From Hybos culiciformis (taxonomy: Eukaryota; Arthropoda; Insecta; Diptera; Hybotidae): a DNA stretch of 64,000 bases. The notes under the pieces were generated by a model, which saw only the letters and a program-made list of their open reading frames with translations, did not search any database and was not told where the DNA came from. Location: positions 8,308,001 through 8,372,000 of the forward strand of contig OZ023274.1 in NCBI GenBank assembly GCA_964007475.1, given 5' to 3'. The translations under genes and the position numbers were made by a program. Of the stretch, positions 51,848 through 63,758 are shown one piece after another; the first letter of the stretch is position 1; every line of letters starts with the position of its first letter.

Positions 51848-54800
51848 ACCTTTGAATTAGATTTTTAAATTAGAATTTAAATTTAAGTTATAAAATATGA
51901 GACTTGGAAAACGGTTATTTTTTGTCAATTTTTCTTAATTGATTTTTATAGATGCATTTTTTTTTTAATTTTCTATACAAAAAGAAATGTGCACACATGA
52001 TAAATTTAACAGAGCTAATTCTAAGTTAGTTTAACCAGTGAGTAATAATATTTATAAGATGGTCAGAATTGATACAAGTAAATTTCAGAATTTTTTTTTC
52101 AAATAACTCAAAAATGATGACAATATTTTCAATGTATTGAATAAAAATTTCATACTCAAATGTGTTTATTCCTAATACAATAATAAAAATAATAAAATTA
52201 AGAATAAACACATTTGAGTTAAAAAATTTTACTCAATACATTGAAAATATTGTCATCATTTTTGAGTTATTTAGAAAAAAATTTACTTGTATGAATTCTG
52301 TCCCTCTTATAAATATTATTACTCAATGGTTTAACAGAGCTATTACTAAATTAGTTTAATTTATTTGTTTTTTTTTTTTTCATTTTAAATGGGTGGACAT
52401 CTAACCCGTATCAAAATGTTTTTTCTTTAACAAATTCATGTAAAATGTAAGATTAAGTGACTTTAGACTATGTATGAGAGCTTAAAGGTCTTACTTTCAT
52501 TTTCTAAAAAAAAAATTTAATACTGGAAATATTTGTTATTTTGTTATTTACAAACATTTAGTTTAATTAGTTACTTTGCATAATTTTTTCAACTAAATTT
52601 TTAGTCAAAATTAATGCATCCAAAAATTAAAAATATTTTCCAAAATTTTTCATGTCAAAACTTACAACTTTAGAATTCATGAAATTTTTTTTCCTCAAAT
52701 TAGTCAACATAAAATTTTATATGCTCTGTAATTATATTATAAAAAAAAAACAATAAATTTAATTAAATTTTAACACAATTATGTCATATTGCAGCATTAT
52801 GCAAAATGCTTAATGTATATTGTACAATGTTATTAATTAATAAAAAAAAACTACATTTATATTCATAATTAATTAAATTAAAAAATTTTTGCACTTTAAA
52901 AAAAAAATCTTGATAATGAAAAAACATAACTTCTAAATTAATAAATAAATAATAAATAAAAAAAGTAATATTCGTCATTGTTGTTGTTGTAGTTTATAAA
53001 AGTAATATTAAATGTAAAAAGTATATTAATTTTATATTATATTTAATTTTAAGAAAGCAACAATCATATTTTTAGTTTTTACTATTATGAGCAATAGTCA
53101 TTTCTTTATTATTTTGTAAAATATTTTTTTTTTTTTGCAAATATGTATTAATTATGTCTGATGAAACTATCATTAAAACCACATTTATAAATCATTTATG
53201 CAAGATTTTAGGCAACAACATTTATATATTTTTTTTTATTAGGATTCAAATTTGTTTTTTTTTTAATTTATTTTGAATTTTGACATAAATATTTTTATAC
53301 ATTTTCAATTGGATAAAATGTCACATTTTTTTGATTGTATTTTGTTTCAATTAAAGTTTTTAAGAAAACAATACTTAAAACTAAAAGTGGGTATTCGTTA
53401 AGAATTTTTTTAATGATATTTTACAATTTTATTTTTTAGTCAAAAAATTTAGGAAATTATCTTAAAAAAAATTAAAAACATGAAACAAAATAACAAAGAA
53501 GTGGTAATTGTCCAATAATAGCAGAAGTTATATGATTTTTGACTATAGAAATATTCAAGAAAATTATAACTACATATTAAATAAAATCCTTAACAATTTT
53601 TTTTTTTAGACTTATGTCATTACTATGCAAGTTTTTATGTTTCTTCGAATTCCAAATTTACAATTGTAAAGAATTATTTTTTGTTAATAAATGAAAATTT
53701 GTTAACATTTTTTTTTTGTATCACCTTATTAATTTGGAATTATGAATTTAGTGAAATAAAAATAAATAAATAAATGTAAATATGATAAATTTGAATGCAA
53801 GACATTTTATTCCTGAGTGTGTAATAGGCCTAAGAGTTAAAAAGACAAATTTTTCATTTCTGTATTAAATCAATTTAATTCTTTTTGAAAAATTTTTCAA
53901 GTTTTTTTAATTAAATTTTTATAATTATATTATATACGAAAAAAAAATTCTTGATTTAAATTTATATTATTCTTTCAAAAATTATAGACAGACGAATTAG
54001 AAATATTTTGTACTTAACTCAAATCTTTGTGTTTTATTTGTTTTTAAACCGACTTGTCAATTTCTCGGACCATTTGATAAGAAATGAAATAAATTTGTTT
54101 TATCCAAATATTAAGAATCTGAATTTAAATTTTAATTTAGTTTCATTTAAAAACTTTAAGAGTTTTTTATAAAATAAATTAACATTTTATGGGGAAAGGT
54201 GATATCTTTAATAACATGGTTTAATATTCTATAATTTCATTAACCATTGAAAATTTATCGGTTTTCTTTAATACAGTCGGTAATCATATTGCAATTACTA
54301 TTTCTGATAATAATTTTAAAACTTTCAAAAATATACGACGCAGGACATCTGTATTTTTCTTTTTATTAACAGAATAATATTAGTGATGAAATAAGAATAA
54401 TGAATATCCTCATTAATTAAGAAGGTTCTATTATCTTCGCAAAAATATAATGATTTGATATAGCAATTTTAAAAATTTTTGTCAGAGGATTGAAAACAGG
54501 GATAATATTCTTCATCAGGCCATTTTTTTTATCGGGTATAAAAGTTCAAATATTATAAATAAAAAAATATTAATACTTGAAATATTTTCTTAAGGAAAGA
54601 ATATACTTAAGAATTTATTTTATTTATATATTTTTTATTATATAAGAAAAAAATATTTTCTTTTTGTTTTTTTTTCTCGATAATTATTAAATTGTATGTG
54701 GCCATGAAAATTATTGTTTTTTTTTTTTATTAGAGTTCATCAAATAATAAGGGTTTTATATTATTTTTTAGTATTTTTAAGTTAAAAAATTTTTTTTTGC

Positions 54801-56240
54801 AATAAAATCTATTTTTAATGAAATTCTTAGATTATAGTTTAAAATTAAAACTTATGAATAACATATTGTCTACTTGAATTTTGGGATTATAATTTTTGTT
54901 TTTATTTTCTAATAAACCTAAACTTAAATAAGCAGTAAGAATAATAAATTTATTGATTATGATTACAATTTAACTCTAGATTCCAAGGATCAAAATAATA
55001 ATTATTTTTATTCAAAATATTTATTAAAAAAATATTTCTCTGAGGAGAATGAAATAAAATTTGACCCCTATTTACAAATATTCGTTTTTATTTTTCTAAA
55101 AAACATTTATATTCAATTCGTTTTCATTTATTCGCAGTTTATTAATAATAGTTTGATTTTAAAGTGAAACAAGTTTATTTCAAACCTTTCTCCTGTTTTA
55201 ATTTCCTCAAAAATTAAGGGTAAACATTTGTAATAAGTCGTCTACATTGCTTTTAAGGTTCGACATAAATTTTCACAAAAACTTAATACTGTTTTACAAA
55301 ATTTTAACAAAATTTCACTTTTGAAATATATGAGGCATTATAAATATAATTTTCAAAAATAGAATAAAACTTTTTAGGTAATTTAATTTTTAATTATTAT
55401 TCTTGCTGTTTAGAGCCGCCAGGTATTTTGGTTAACGAAACATTATTGTTATTTTTTTTGGTCCCAATTTTATTATAATTTAAATTTAAAATTAATGTAA
55501 AAGTTGTTTTATTTTTTGATTTAATTTTATGGTAAGCATCAGTTTGTTTATTTTTTATTAGTTTTAAAAAAAAAAAATTAAAAACAAAATCAAACTAAGT
55601 GTTTAAAGTTCCACAATTTATAATAATTAATAATATTGTAAAAACAAAACTTATAAAAATTATAACATTTTTATTAAAAAAAAAAAATTGCAAATTTTGA
55701 AAAAAAAGGTGTTTTAGTCTTTTTAAACTGAAAGTAAAAAAAATCAATTTAATTACTAATCAAATTGTATATTGATATGTTAATTTTTAAGGGTATCGTA
55801 AATATATTATATTTTTAAAGAAATATGTGTAAACTCTTTGAAATATTAATAAAAGTATTTTTTAAGATAAAGAAATTGATTTTTTTTTTTAAATAGTATC
55901 ATTAGTAAAATAATATACATATTATACTTACCATCATTGTTAAATAACCACTAAATCGAGAACCCTCTGGAATGCATGTTATGCCTACCGAAATTTGTGT
56001 CAATTTCTACTTTTTTTTTTTTTTTTTTCAAAATTCTTAATTCATTTCATATCAAAGATTTAACAAAATTGAAGCGAATTTTTCTATCAAATGATGCAAA
56101 AGACTATATTACAAAAGCTGTTATGAATATATGTTCCTAATGTTATTTTTTTCAACTAATAATTTTTCTACACATTGAAAATACTCATTATTATTATACA
56201 TAACATATAATATAAATTTTTATATATTTTTTTATTTCAG
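51848..56240 (+). other. 3' UTR of the Psq isoform and intron before ribbon exons
   Basis: No coding exon was seen. The first part must include the 3' untranslated region of the Psq-terminal transcript; the rest is intron for the alternative isoform, ending in the acceptor TTTTATTTCAG at 56240. A ~305-nt hairpin flanked by 30-bp direct repeats occupies 52005-52359. The remainder is AT-rich with homopolymers. Confidence 0.7.
52005..52359. mobile_element. Foldback hairpin element with 30-bp direct-repeat flanks
   Basis: Left arm 52031-52171 and right arm 52202-52335 are reverse complements at roughly 85-90%, including about 40 consecutive matching bases around ATGATGACAATATTTTCAA. The loop is only ~30 nt. 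Direct repeats of 30 nt (27 identical; TTTAACAGAGCTA...TTAGTTTAA) bound it at 52005-52034 and 52330-52359. It begins about 160 nt after the Psq-isoform stop, so it is probably transcribed in that 3' UTR. It encodes nothing convincing; the two opposed small ORFs are mirror images made by the repeat. Confidence 0.85.
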
Positions 56241-57530
56241 TAGGAAACTTATCTCCTATCGAACAAGAGCCATTAGTATCTGGAGGATTAGGTAGCATAA
56301 GTGTTATGTCTGCAGCAGCAATGGGTATAAAGCGTAATCGTTTTTTAATTCGTCAACCACGAATTAAACGTGACAGTGATACATTAAGTCAAGCAACATT
56401 ATCGCCATCTGAGACATGTGAAAGCTCATTAGATCCATTAATGCGTCATCAGCTTGGCGATACCTTATTAACAGTACCACCAAGATTTGAACGAACTGCA
56501 AGTGAACCAGCTCCTTCACCACATTTATTATCAGTGCCATCGCCTCATCAAGGAACACCTTTTTTGGTCAAACAACATTCACATCCATTGCTCCCAAGTC
56601 AAATGCAACACACATCAATAACAAGTCATTCTGGTTATACATTACACAGACAGCTCTCTCATCCTTTATCATCAACTACCACAGATCAACAAATTTTACA
56701 ATTACAAACATCAGCTTCAACGACTTGTATTCCTTCGATTTCAGAAGATAACACAAATTTATGTATAATTACGACAAGTACAGGTCCACTAATTAGTGGA
56801 CCTTCAGCAAGTTGTAGCATAACAACTCCTGGTTTTGTGATGGTGAAAAAAGAACAACATTTAACTTCTGAAAATATTATTGTTACACCACCTATTACTA
56901 AAGCACATAGTAGTTCAGGTGTTATATTATCAGAAGTAACAACTCGTTCAGGTTCACCAATTCTAAGAGTTAAAAGTGAAGAATTACAGCGATCAGCGTC
57001 ATCACCACAGGTGTGTATACATGATTTTAACATATGAACAGAATGAAAAATTAAATAGAAAAGGTTATGTTTCCAAATCTCTTACTCCATATATTTCAAC
57101 CCGACAAAATTTTCAACTGTAACGTTATGATTCAATAACGTTCAAGATATTTAAAATCGTAAAGGCGTCAAAGGGATTTATTCTTATTAAATAAAATTTA
57201 TGCTAATGTTTTTCATTTTGTAATAAATTTTAGGCGCTTACGAGAGATCTCTCATTGGAATTGGTTAGTCAACGCTCAAGTCATTGTCCAATATTGAGGC
57301 CTGGTCCTGCATTAGGTTGTAATTTTTGTTGGAATACAATTGATGCTCATGGAAGAATATTAAGACGTAAAACAAAATATCATTGCCCCGAGTGTCAAAC
57401 AAATTTGTGTATTGTACCGTGTTTTCAAGAGTATCACGAGAGGATGCATTCTAATGAAACCTCTACAAAAGATACAACAAAACTTTCGTCATCTGGTTTA
57501 AGAAGTTTTCCCAAAACAGAATCAATTTAA
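56241..57530 (+). CDS. Alternative 3' exons of the BTB gene: piggyBac-type zinc ribbon
   Basis: Two exons (56241-57010 and 57234-57530) form a second C-terminus for the BTB protein. The acceptor at 56240 requires one base from upstream, which is exactly the phase left by the shared exon ending 49164. Joining them gives an open frame of 2127 nt (708 aa). The first exon is Ser/Pro-rich with basic IKRNRFLIRQPRIKR and possible sumoylation-like VKKE and VKSEE sites. The second has C-x2-C-x18-C-x2-C-x4-C-x3-C-x4-H (CNFC, CPEC, LCIVPCFQEYH). I recognise this as the cysteine-rich ribbon found at the C-terminus of piggyBac transposases. An AATAAA lies at 57558-57563, 28 nt past the stop. The alternatives are a separate gene lacking its start, or one long isoform skipping the Psq exon. 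Phase agreement favours alternative splicing. Confidence 0.78.
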
Positions 57531-60500
57531 TTGAATATATTTGTGATTTCATTAAAAAATAAATGAAAAGTTTTTTCGTCAAAATCTAAATTTTGAAATA
57601 AATTATGAGCTCGCTTTAAATGTTTTGATGAGACATATTTTTTAAAATTTAGATTTTTTGTTTGTAAATAAATTTTTAATAAGAAAATAAAATTCTTGAA
57701 AACTAAAAATTATTCAAGCGCATTGAAAATAGTAAGACAGCATTTGAAGAAATTTCAGATGTGATTAGAGAACTCTTTTTAAATTTTTTTTTAATTTCAT
57801 TAAGAACTTTTATCCAACAAGTTATCAAAATTTATTTCTATTATGTTTGATATTTCTTATTAATGAAGGCCAAATAATTTTTTTTTATATGCTAAAACTT
57901 GGTGGTAAGGATTTATCGAAATACTTTTTTAAACAGTGATTTTTTTTTTATCATTTTTTAATAAAAGAGAAAGACTATAATTTTTCTATGAAATTCTCTC
58001 TAATATAGTCTCTATTTTCAATTTTACTCTGTTTTATCTAATTATGATGACAATATATTGTGCACTAGTAGTATACAACATATAATGTATATGAATATTC
58101 AAATTTTCTAATAATTCTAATATTTTGTACTATTGATCAAAATATAATGAGAAAAATTAAAAAAAGAAGATTAATATTATTAGTTTGTGAGTAATAGGAT
58201 TCACGAAGTCAAATAAAAGATTTTGTCTATTAATTTGAATTTATACTTTAAAATGTGATAAATTTTAAGTGTTTAGTTTAATAGTAAAATCAGAGAAAAA
58301 ATTGGACAAATTTTGTAAGTCATAAACTTACTCACAATTTTTTTTTTAAATTTTTAGAATTTGTTTAACAAAGCTTTTAGTGACAATCCTGAAAAAAAAA
58401 ACAAGTTGAATCATCAGGGCTGAAAGATAGTTTTTACATTTCCATAAATTTTTGGTATGCACTTACTCCACATAATAATACGCGTGCACCGTCGTGAATT
58501 ATTCTAAAACAGTAGATCATTTTGGGTTGGGAAAATTTAAAATAGAAAACTTAGTTATTTCAAAATTACCAACGATTATATGTATCACTATTAGCTGATT
58601 AAATTGTATTTTAAATATTGTTCCAAACATAATAAATATTAGAAATGCAAAACATTTGATTACAAGATCCGAAAATAATAATTTAAAAAATGGTAGAATT
58701 CCATAAAAAGAGTTTTATGAAATTAAATTTTTTTTTGTAGTTAATAAATTTGAGCTAAACTAGTCTATAATGATCTTAATGATTAATAGATGTAAGGTTT
58801 TTTTTTGAATAAATAATTTAACAATATGTAATTGAAAAATTAATTAAAAATTAATGTTGCATTTTGTAAATCATACAAAATGAGGAAAAATGAAAAATTT
58901 CATGCTTACTCTTATCTCCCATCTAGTTTTAATGATGTGATTCTATTTAAGTTTATCATGATACTCAAAACTTTGATACCAAGTGGGATTTAGCCTAAGA
59001 CTACATTGTTTTTAAAATAAATTAAACATTTAATTATTTAATAAAGTATAGCAAGGCAAAAAATTATGAGCACAATTATTGTCATAATAGTTAATATTAT
59101 CCGTAGAAAAATCTTAAAATTAATATTGTGTGCAATCTTTGTAAATTTCTGAAATATATACTTTCACTAAAACATTTGACAGATACATAACTAATCATCG
59201 GTAACAAAAACAAAACACATATGGAAACTAATGTAATACTAATAACATTTAAAATTAAACAATTAATTTTAATGAACAAGATTTTTCAACTTCACCAAAA
59301 AATGTTAAATTGTATTTTTGATAACATATAAGAAATATTCAAATTTTGATGAAAAGATAAAACTTATTATGTGTAGAATTTTATTAATATTGTAAATATA
59401 TACAGGGTTTTAAAACACTTCACAAAAAAAATATGAAAAAAATATTGTTAATTAACGTAGTTATTTTGTATTTGTAAATTGGATTTTAAAAAAATTATGT
59501 AAACAAAAAACAAACCTTAAAAGTCGGGTTTATAAACAGTTTATGTTATCCTTTATCTGAAAAAATATATTTACTACTCTGATGTAAGCTTTTTGCGTAA
59601 AATATTGATTCGAATAAAATATGAAAAACATTTTACAATTACATCAGTTTCAAAAGTAAAACTATTATAAAAATTTTAAGTTTTTATTTCATGTTACCAA
59701 AAAAAAATTACTTTTGACAGATTGTTAGAAAAATGTGGAAAATAATTGTTAAATTATTATTAAGTATTGAGAGTGCAAAAAGATTATTAATATCTCGGCA
59801 GAAATTTCAAAATAACTATTATTATTTTTATGTGAAACTTTTTTATGATTTTTGATTAAGTTAGATGTTTAATTTCTGATAACATGGAACCATTTGTTTT
59901 CACACTCTCAATGCTAAAATATATATAAAATGTCCTTCGGGAAATACAATAATTTGAAATGTTCATAATATTGTTTGATATTTATTATTTTTTCTTTGTG
60001 CGTCACAATAGTATGTTCTCGAATAAATTTTGTTGTAACGTCATTATTATGTAAATTGAACCCGACGTATAATCTTTATTCCTTGGATAAAGCTCTGCTA
60101 ATTTCAAAATCAATGTATAATTTAAAAATTATTTATATTTAATAAACATTTTAAAAGAAAATGTTAAAAACAATTATTTGTTTGTTCTTTCTTGTACCTG
60201 AAAAAGACAAATTTGTAAAAAAAAAAGTATATAAAAAAATAACTTAAATTAATTTGTGTAAAAAAAGAAAATGAAAGAAATAAAAAGGCATAAAAATGAG
60301 AATAAGAGTGATTTCTTTTTCAAAGCAAAATCTAGTCAAAAAAGGATTATGGCGAAACTATAACTTACTAATATTAGAAAATAATCTTTAGAAAAAAGCC
60401 CGGCTGGCGGGGGCAATTCTACGCTAATTTAGTTTTAAAATATTTGCTGATTTCGAAAAAATTTAATTAGAGTAAAGAAAAACTCGGTGCTATTTAAATT

Positions 60501-60709
60501 GCTTTCTCGGCGTTATTTCGTGTATCAAAAAGTATATCCAATTAATTTATTTTTAATTTCCATAGCTACGTGGATACTGTTTTTCCATAGTTCTAGAATC
60601 TAGATCCTACGAATATAATACATATGTTGAAAAATTTTTACAAAAAACAATCGACTCTTGGATAATTTTTTTATTTCACAATAAAATTCAACATATTAAT
60701 TTAATATTA
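57531..60709. other. Convergent intergenic region, BTB gene / NDUFS3
   Basis: No gene was recognised. The region lies between the 3' ends of two convergent genes. It holds their 3' UTRs, AT-rich sequence and a small inverted-repeat element (59763-59915). On the NDUFS3 strand an AATAAA sits at 60675-60670, about 35 nt past its stop codon. Confidence 0.6.
59763..59915. mobile_element. Short TIR element (~150 bp)
   Basis: ATTGAGAGTG near 59766 reappears inverted as CACTCTCAAT ending at 59912, with 13-nt termini AGYATTGAGAGTG and weak complementarity further in. The size and ends suggest a small MITE; the AT-rich setting weakens the case. Confidence 0.4.
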
Positions 60710-62330
60710 CTATTTTTTGGTTTCTACAGTTTCAGACGGTGGATTGGCATTTCTGAAATTAGGGAATTGTTCCCATGGTGCTGATAGATCAAATTTTCTA
60801 AACTCTTGAGCTAATTCAAGTGGTTCACAAACAACTCGTTTTTTCTCATCATCGTACCTTAACTGAAATTAAAGTAAAATAAAGTTATTATGGAAAAATT
60901 AATGGAAGAGTCCATTTGTTCCGATGAATGTTTTTCTAAATTCAAATTTTTTTTGGCAATAATTATTGTGTATGTGTTATTATGAAGGTAAATTTGAAAA
61001 ATAAGAAAAAAAATTATTAATAATTATAACATCGATTACAAATCGTTCTTCCAATGTCAAAAGATTTAAATATATTTTGTTTATTTTTAAATACCTCAAC
61101 ATAACCAGATAGTGGGAAATCACGTCTTTGGGGATGTCCTTCGAAGCCATAATCAGTTAGAATTCTTCTTAGATCTGGATGATTAGCAAAAAAAACTCCG
61201 TACATATCCCAAATTTCTCGTTCATACCAGTTAGCACCTTTATGTACATCACAAACGGAATCTAAACAAAAAAAATTAAATATATTAATTTAGCTCTTGA
61301 GAAACAAAACTAAAATAATCCTATAAAACTTTAATAACATATGCACATTTATTTTACATATACTTTACTTAGATATTATATTAATGCTTCAATCATGATA
61401 GAACAACCATAAATTCTTATGCACAATTGAGTTTCCCCTGAATGTTATTGGTTTGCCTGTTTTTTTTCACACAAGCACAACTACTTTAATGCTATGAATA
61501 AAAAATCAGACAACCAGATTTGTTTACAAAAATATTCTTACGACATAATTGCATTCAACAATCTTTTTATATAACAATGTACATTTTTTTGTAGCACTAA
61601 AACTGTTGTAGACTAAATAGGTAACAACCGTAAGCGATGGTAGTTAAAAATATAATAGTAACAAGTCAAAACCTGAAAATTGCACAATAAATAATGACTT
61701 TATGCTAAGTAGGTACCTACCCAATGGTGTTAATTCATCAGTGTAAGTTTTAACACGAATTCTTGCATTATAGCGCAATGATAACAAATTGTAAATAACT
61801 TCAAAACGATATTGACGTGATGGTACATCCATTCCACCGATATCAACCAAATTCGTGAATTGAGCTTGATGATGATCTTTTAAAAATTGTAAGACTGGTA
61901 CAACTCCTTCGGGTGAAATCAGAACTTCTAATTCGTCACCAGCTGTAAGTTGAACTTTTTGAACATATTTGGGTAAACAATCAGCTACATATTTGCCGAA
62001 ATCAGTTAAATGAGCCCGTGCAGCTGCGTCAGGTTTTCGAACCGTTGGTCGGTTTTCTTCTGATTTGCAAGCCTCAGTGGAAAATTTCGAAACAAAGGTT
62101 AATGATGGTACTAAAATAAAAAAAACGAATAAGTACGCAACCAAAATTTGAATTGTTTATGCTAGGTAACTAAAATTAGTAACTATGATTGGTCATTCAT
62201 GGGTGCTGTCGATGTCACAGCTTTACAACCTAGGTAGGTAGTTATAATTTTCTTCACCACTTTACTTACAATTTTTATTAATAACACTACATTTTAGAGA
62301 ATTTCCTAAACTCCGTAATAATGTTGCCAT
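60710..62330 (-). CDS. NDUFS3: NADH dehydrogenase iron-sulfur protein 3, complex I 30-kDa subunit
   Basis: Core subunit of mitochondrial complex I (NuoC homologue) in the matrix arm next to the quinone site. Four exons on the minus strand: 62330-62270, 62110-61721, 61261-61095 and 60862-60710. They total 771 nt (256 aa; human 264), with matching phases and GT-AG sites. The N-terminus [13 protein letters not shown] is Arg/Ser/Leu-rich as in a mitochondrial targeting peptide. The NuoC core follows: [33 protein letters not shown] and then the family signature in exon 3 ([42 protein letters not shown]). The C-terminus has the usual APWEQFPNF. No residue of the signature is missing. In Drosophila the orthologue is called ND-30. 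Confidence 0.96.
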
Positions 62331-63514
62331 TTTCTTATTTCAAATATAATTTAAAATTAATTTTCTCTTGTTTTGATTAATGAGAAAAATAAAATTAATA
62401 AAAATTTTATGTAATCCTTTATTTTTTATTTTTACTTCAATTTCATTTGAGACAGACAATAATGTCAAACAAAATCACAATTGAGATTGTTATAAATTAG
62501 CGACGCCTATTGGAACTTATTTAAGCTATTTGGCAGGTTAATTAAAAAAAAAAAAAACGTAAGGAAAATAGTTCCCTCTAAGAAAAGCGTCACGAAAGCG
62601 TACCGCAGGCGAAATCCAAAGCTTATAATAGACTCCGTAACCCTCTAAGAAAAGCGTCACGAAAGCGTATCACAGGCGAAGTCCATAGCTTATAATTTAT
62701 CTTTTAAGGAATGTCGCCATAATATTAATGAAAAATTAGAAAATAAGTGAGAATTCTTTCTATGTGAACTATTTTGGGATTAGCAAATAAAAGAAAGATA
62801 AATTTTGGAACCAAACTGGATTCACACTATTTGTTTTGATCCATTTTCAACTGGTTTGAACGGAAATATAATCAGTTTTTTGGTTCAAATTTTCTTGTGA
62901 TTCGAAAAAATAGCTCATTATTAACTATCATTATTGATGATGCAACTCAGGTATGGGCTTGAGATTTGACATTTGAAGTCTTGATACAAAATTTATGGGA
63001 AAATTAGTAAATATTTTTAATTATTTCAGAATTTCAGTGTTTGATTCTTAAAAATCAAAACATATTAATTATAATTAGGGAATTAATTTTTATAATTACA
63101 TATTCAATTACAATTCTAATTTAATAGAATAAAAAATGATTTGAAAATTGTTCAATTTTCTCTGTGTGTAGGTAATAAAAATGTAAATAAATTAAATAAT
63201 GTTCTTTTTTTTGTTTGTATGAAAAAATAATTTTTAAAAAATCAATTTTTATAATCTTTAAATATTTAAAACGACGGCCTACAAATTAAAACGAAATTAT
63301 TGAAAATATTTTTTATGTATTTTATCAGTTTGACAATTCACACAAAAATATAAAAATTTTCTAATGGCTAGACCTAATACTCCCTAGTCTATAATTTGAA
63401 GTTCAATAATTTTTTTTTGCATTTGAAATTAATTAATAAATAAAAAATTCAAAATTTTTTATGTTAGAAATTTTTTTAATTTTAATAATGAATTAAAAAA
63501 AAAATTATAGAAAA
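62331..63514. promoter_or_regulatory. Divergent intergenic region upstream of NDUFS3
   Basis: This is a 1.2-kb spacer between NDUFS3 (minus) and the next gene (plus) and probably carries both promoters. It contains a GC-richer 67-bp tandem duplication at 62574-62698, about 245 nt upstream of the NDUFS3 start codon. No further motif was recognised. Confidence 0.5.
62574..62698. repeat. 67-bp tandem repeat, two copies
   Basis: Copies start at 62574 and 62641 with the same CCCTCTAAGAAAAGCGTCAC and share CGAAAGCGTA, CAGGCGAA and AGCTTATAAT, differing at a few positions. Each unit itself contains AAGCGT twice. It is GC-richer than its surroundings. The second copy lacks the last ~9 nt. Confidence 0.9.
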
Positions 63515-63758
63515 ATGGAGTCTAATGATTCTGGAGGAAATATAAACTGTAAAAATACAAATTTAGAGGAATCGAAAAATTCCAGCTGTTGCGATAAAAA
63601 TGGATCAAAACCAGAGCTCGAAAGACTGATGATGCAAGAAAGCAAAGAGGATTCTGCTGTAAGCGTCATTGATGAAAAAAATGAAGATATTAAGTTAAAA
63701 AGTTCAGAAACTTCAATATCCGATGAAATTAAAGGCTTAGCGGCTGAAGAATCCAATG
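63515..63758 (+). CDS. First coding exon of an unrecognised gene (runs off window)
   Basis: The ATG at 63515 (AAAAATGGAG) opens 81 complete codons ending at a GTAATT donor after 63758 (AATCCAATG/GTAATT). The peptide is hydrophilic and rich in Ser, Glu, Lys and Asn, with SSCCDKNGSK early and acidic ESKEDS and EEKNED-like stretches later. It looks disordered and carries no domain I recognise. Codon composition is less AT-extreme than the flanks, which supports coding. The remaining exons would lie beyond the right edge. If the donor is wrong, the frame stops after 89 codons at 63784. Confidence 0.55.

Noticed and set aside
52026..52359. Two opposed small ORFs with similar products (61 and 65 codons)
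   Set aside because: Their similarity is a by-product of the inverted repeat; each reads one arm of the hairpin. No coding evidence.
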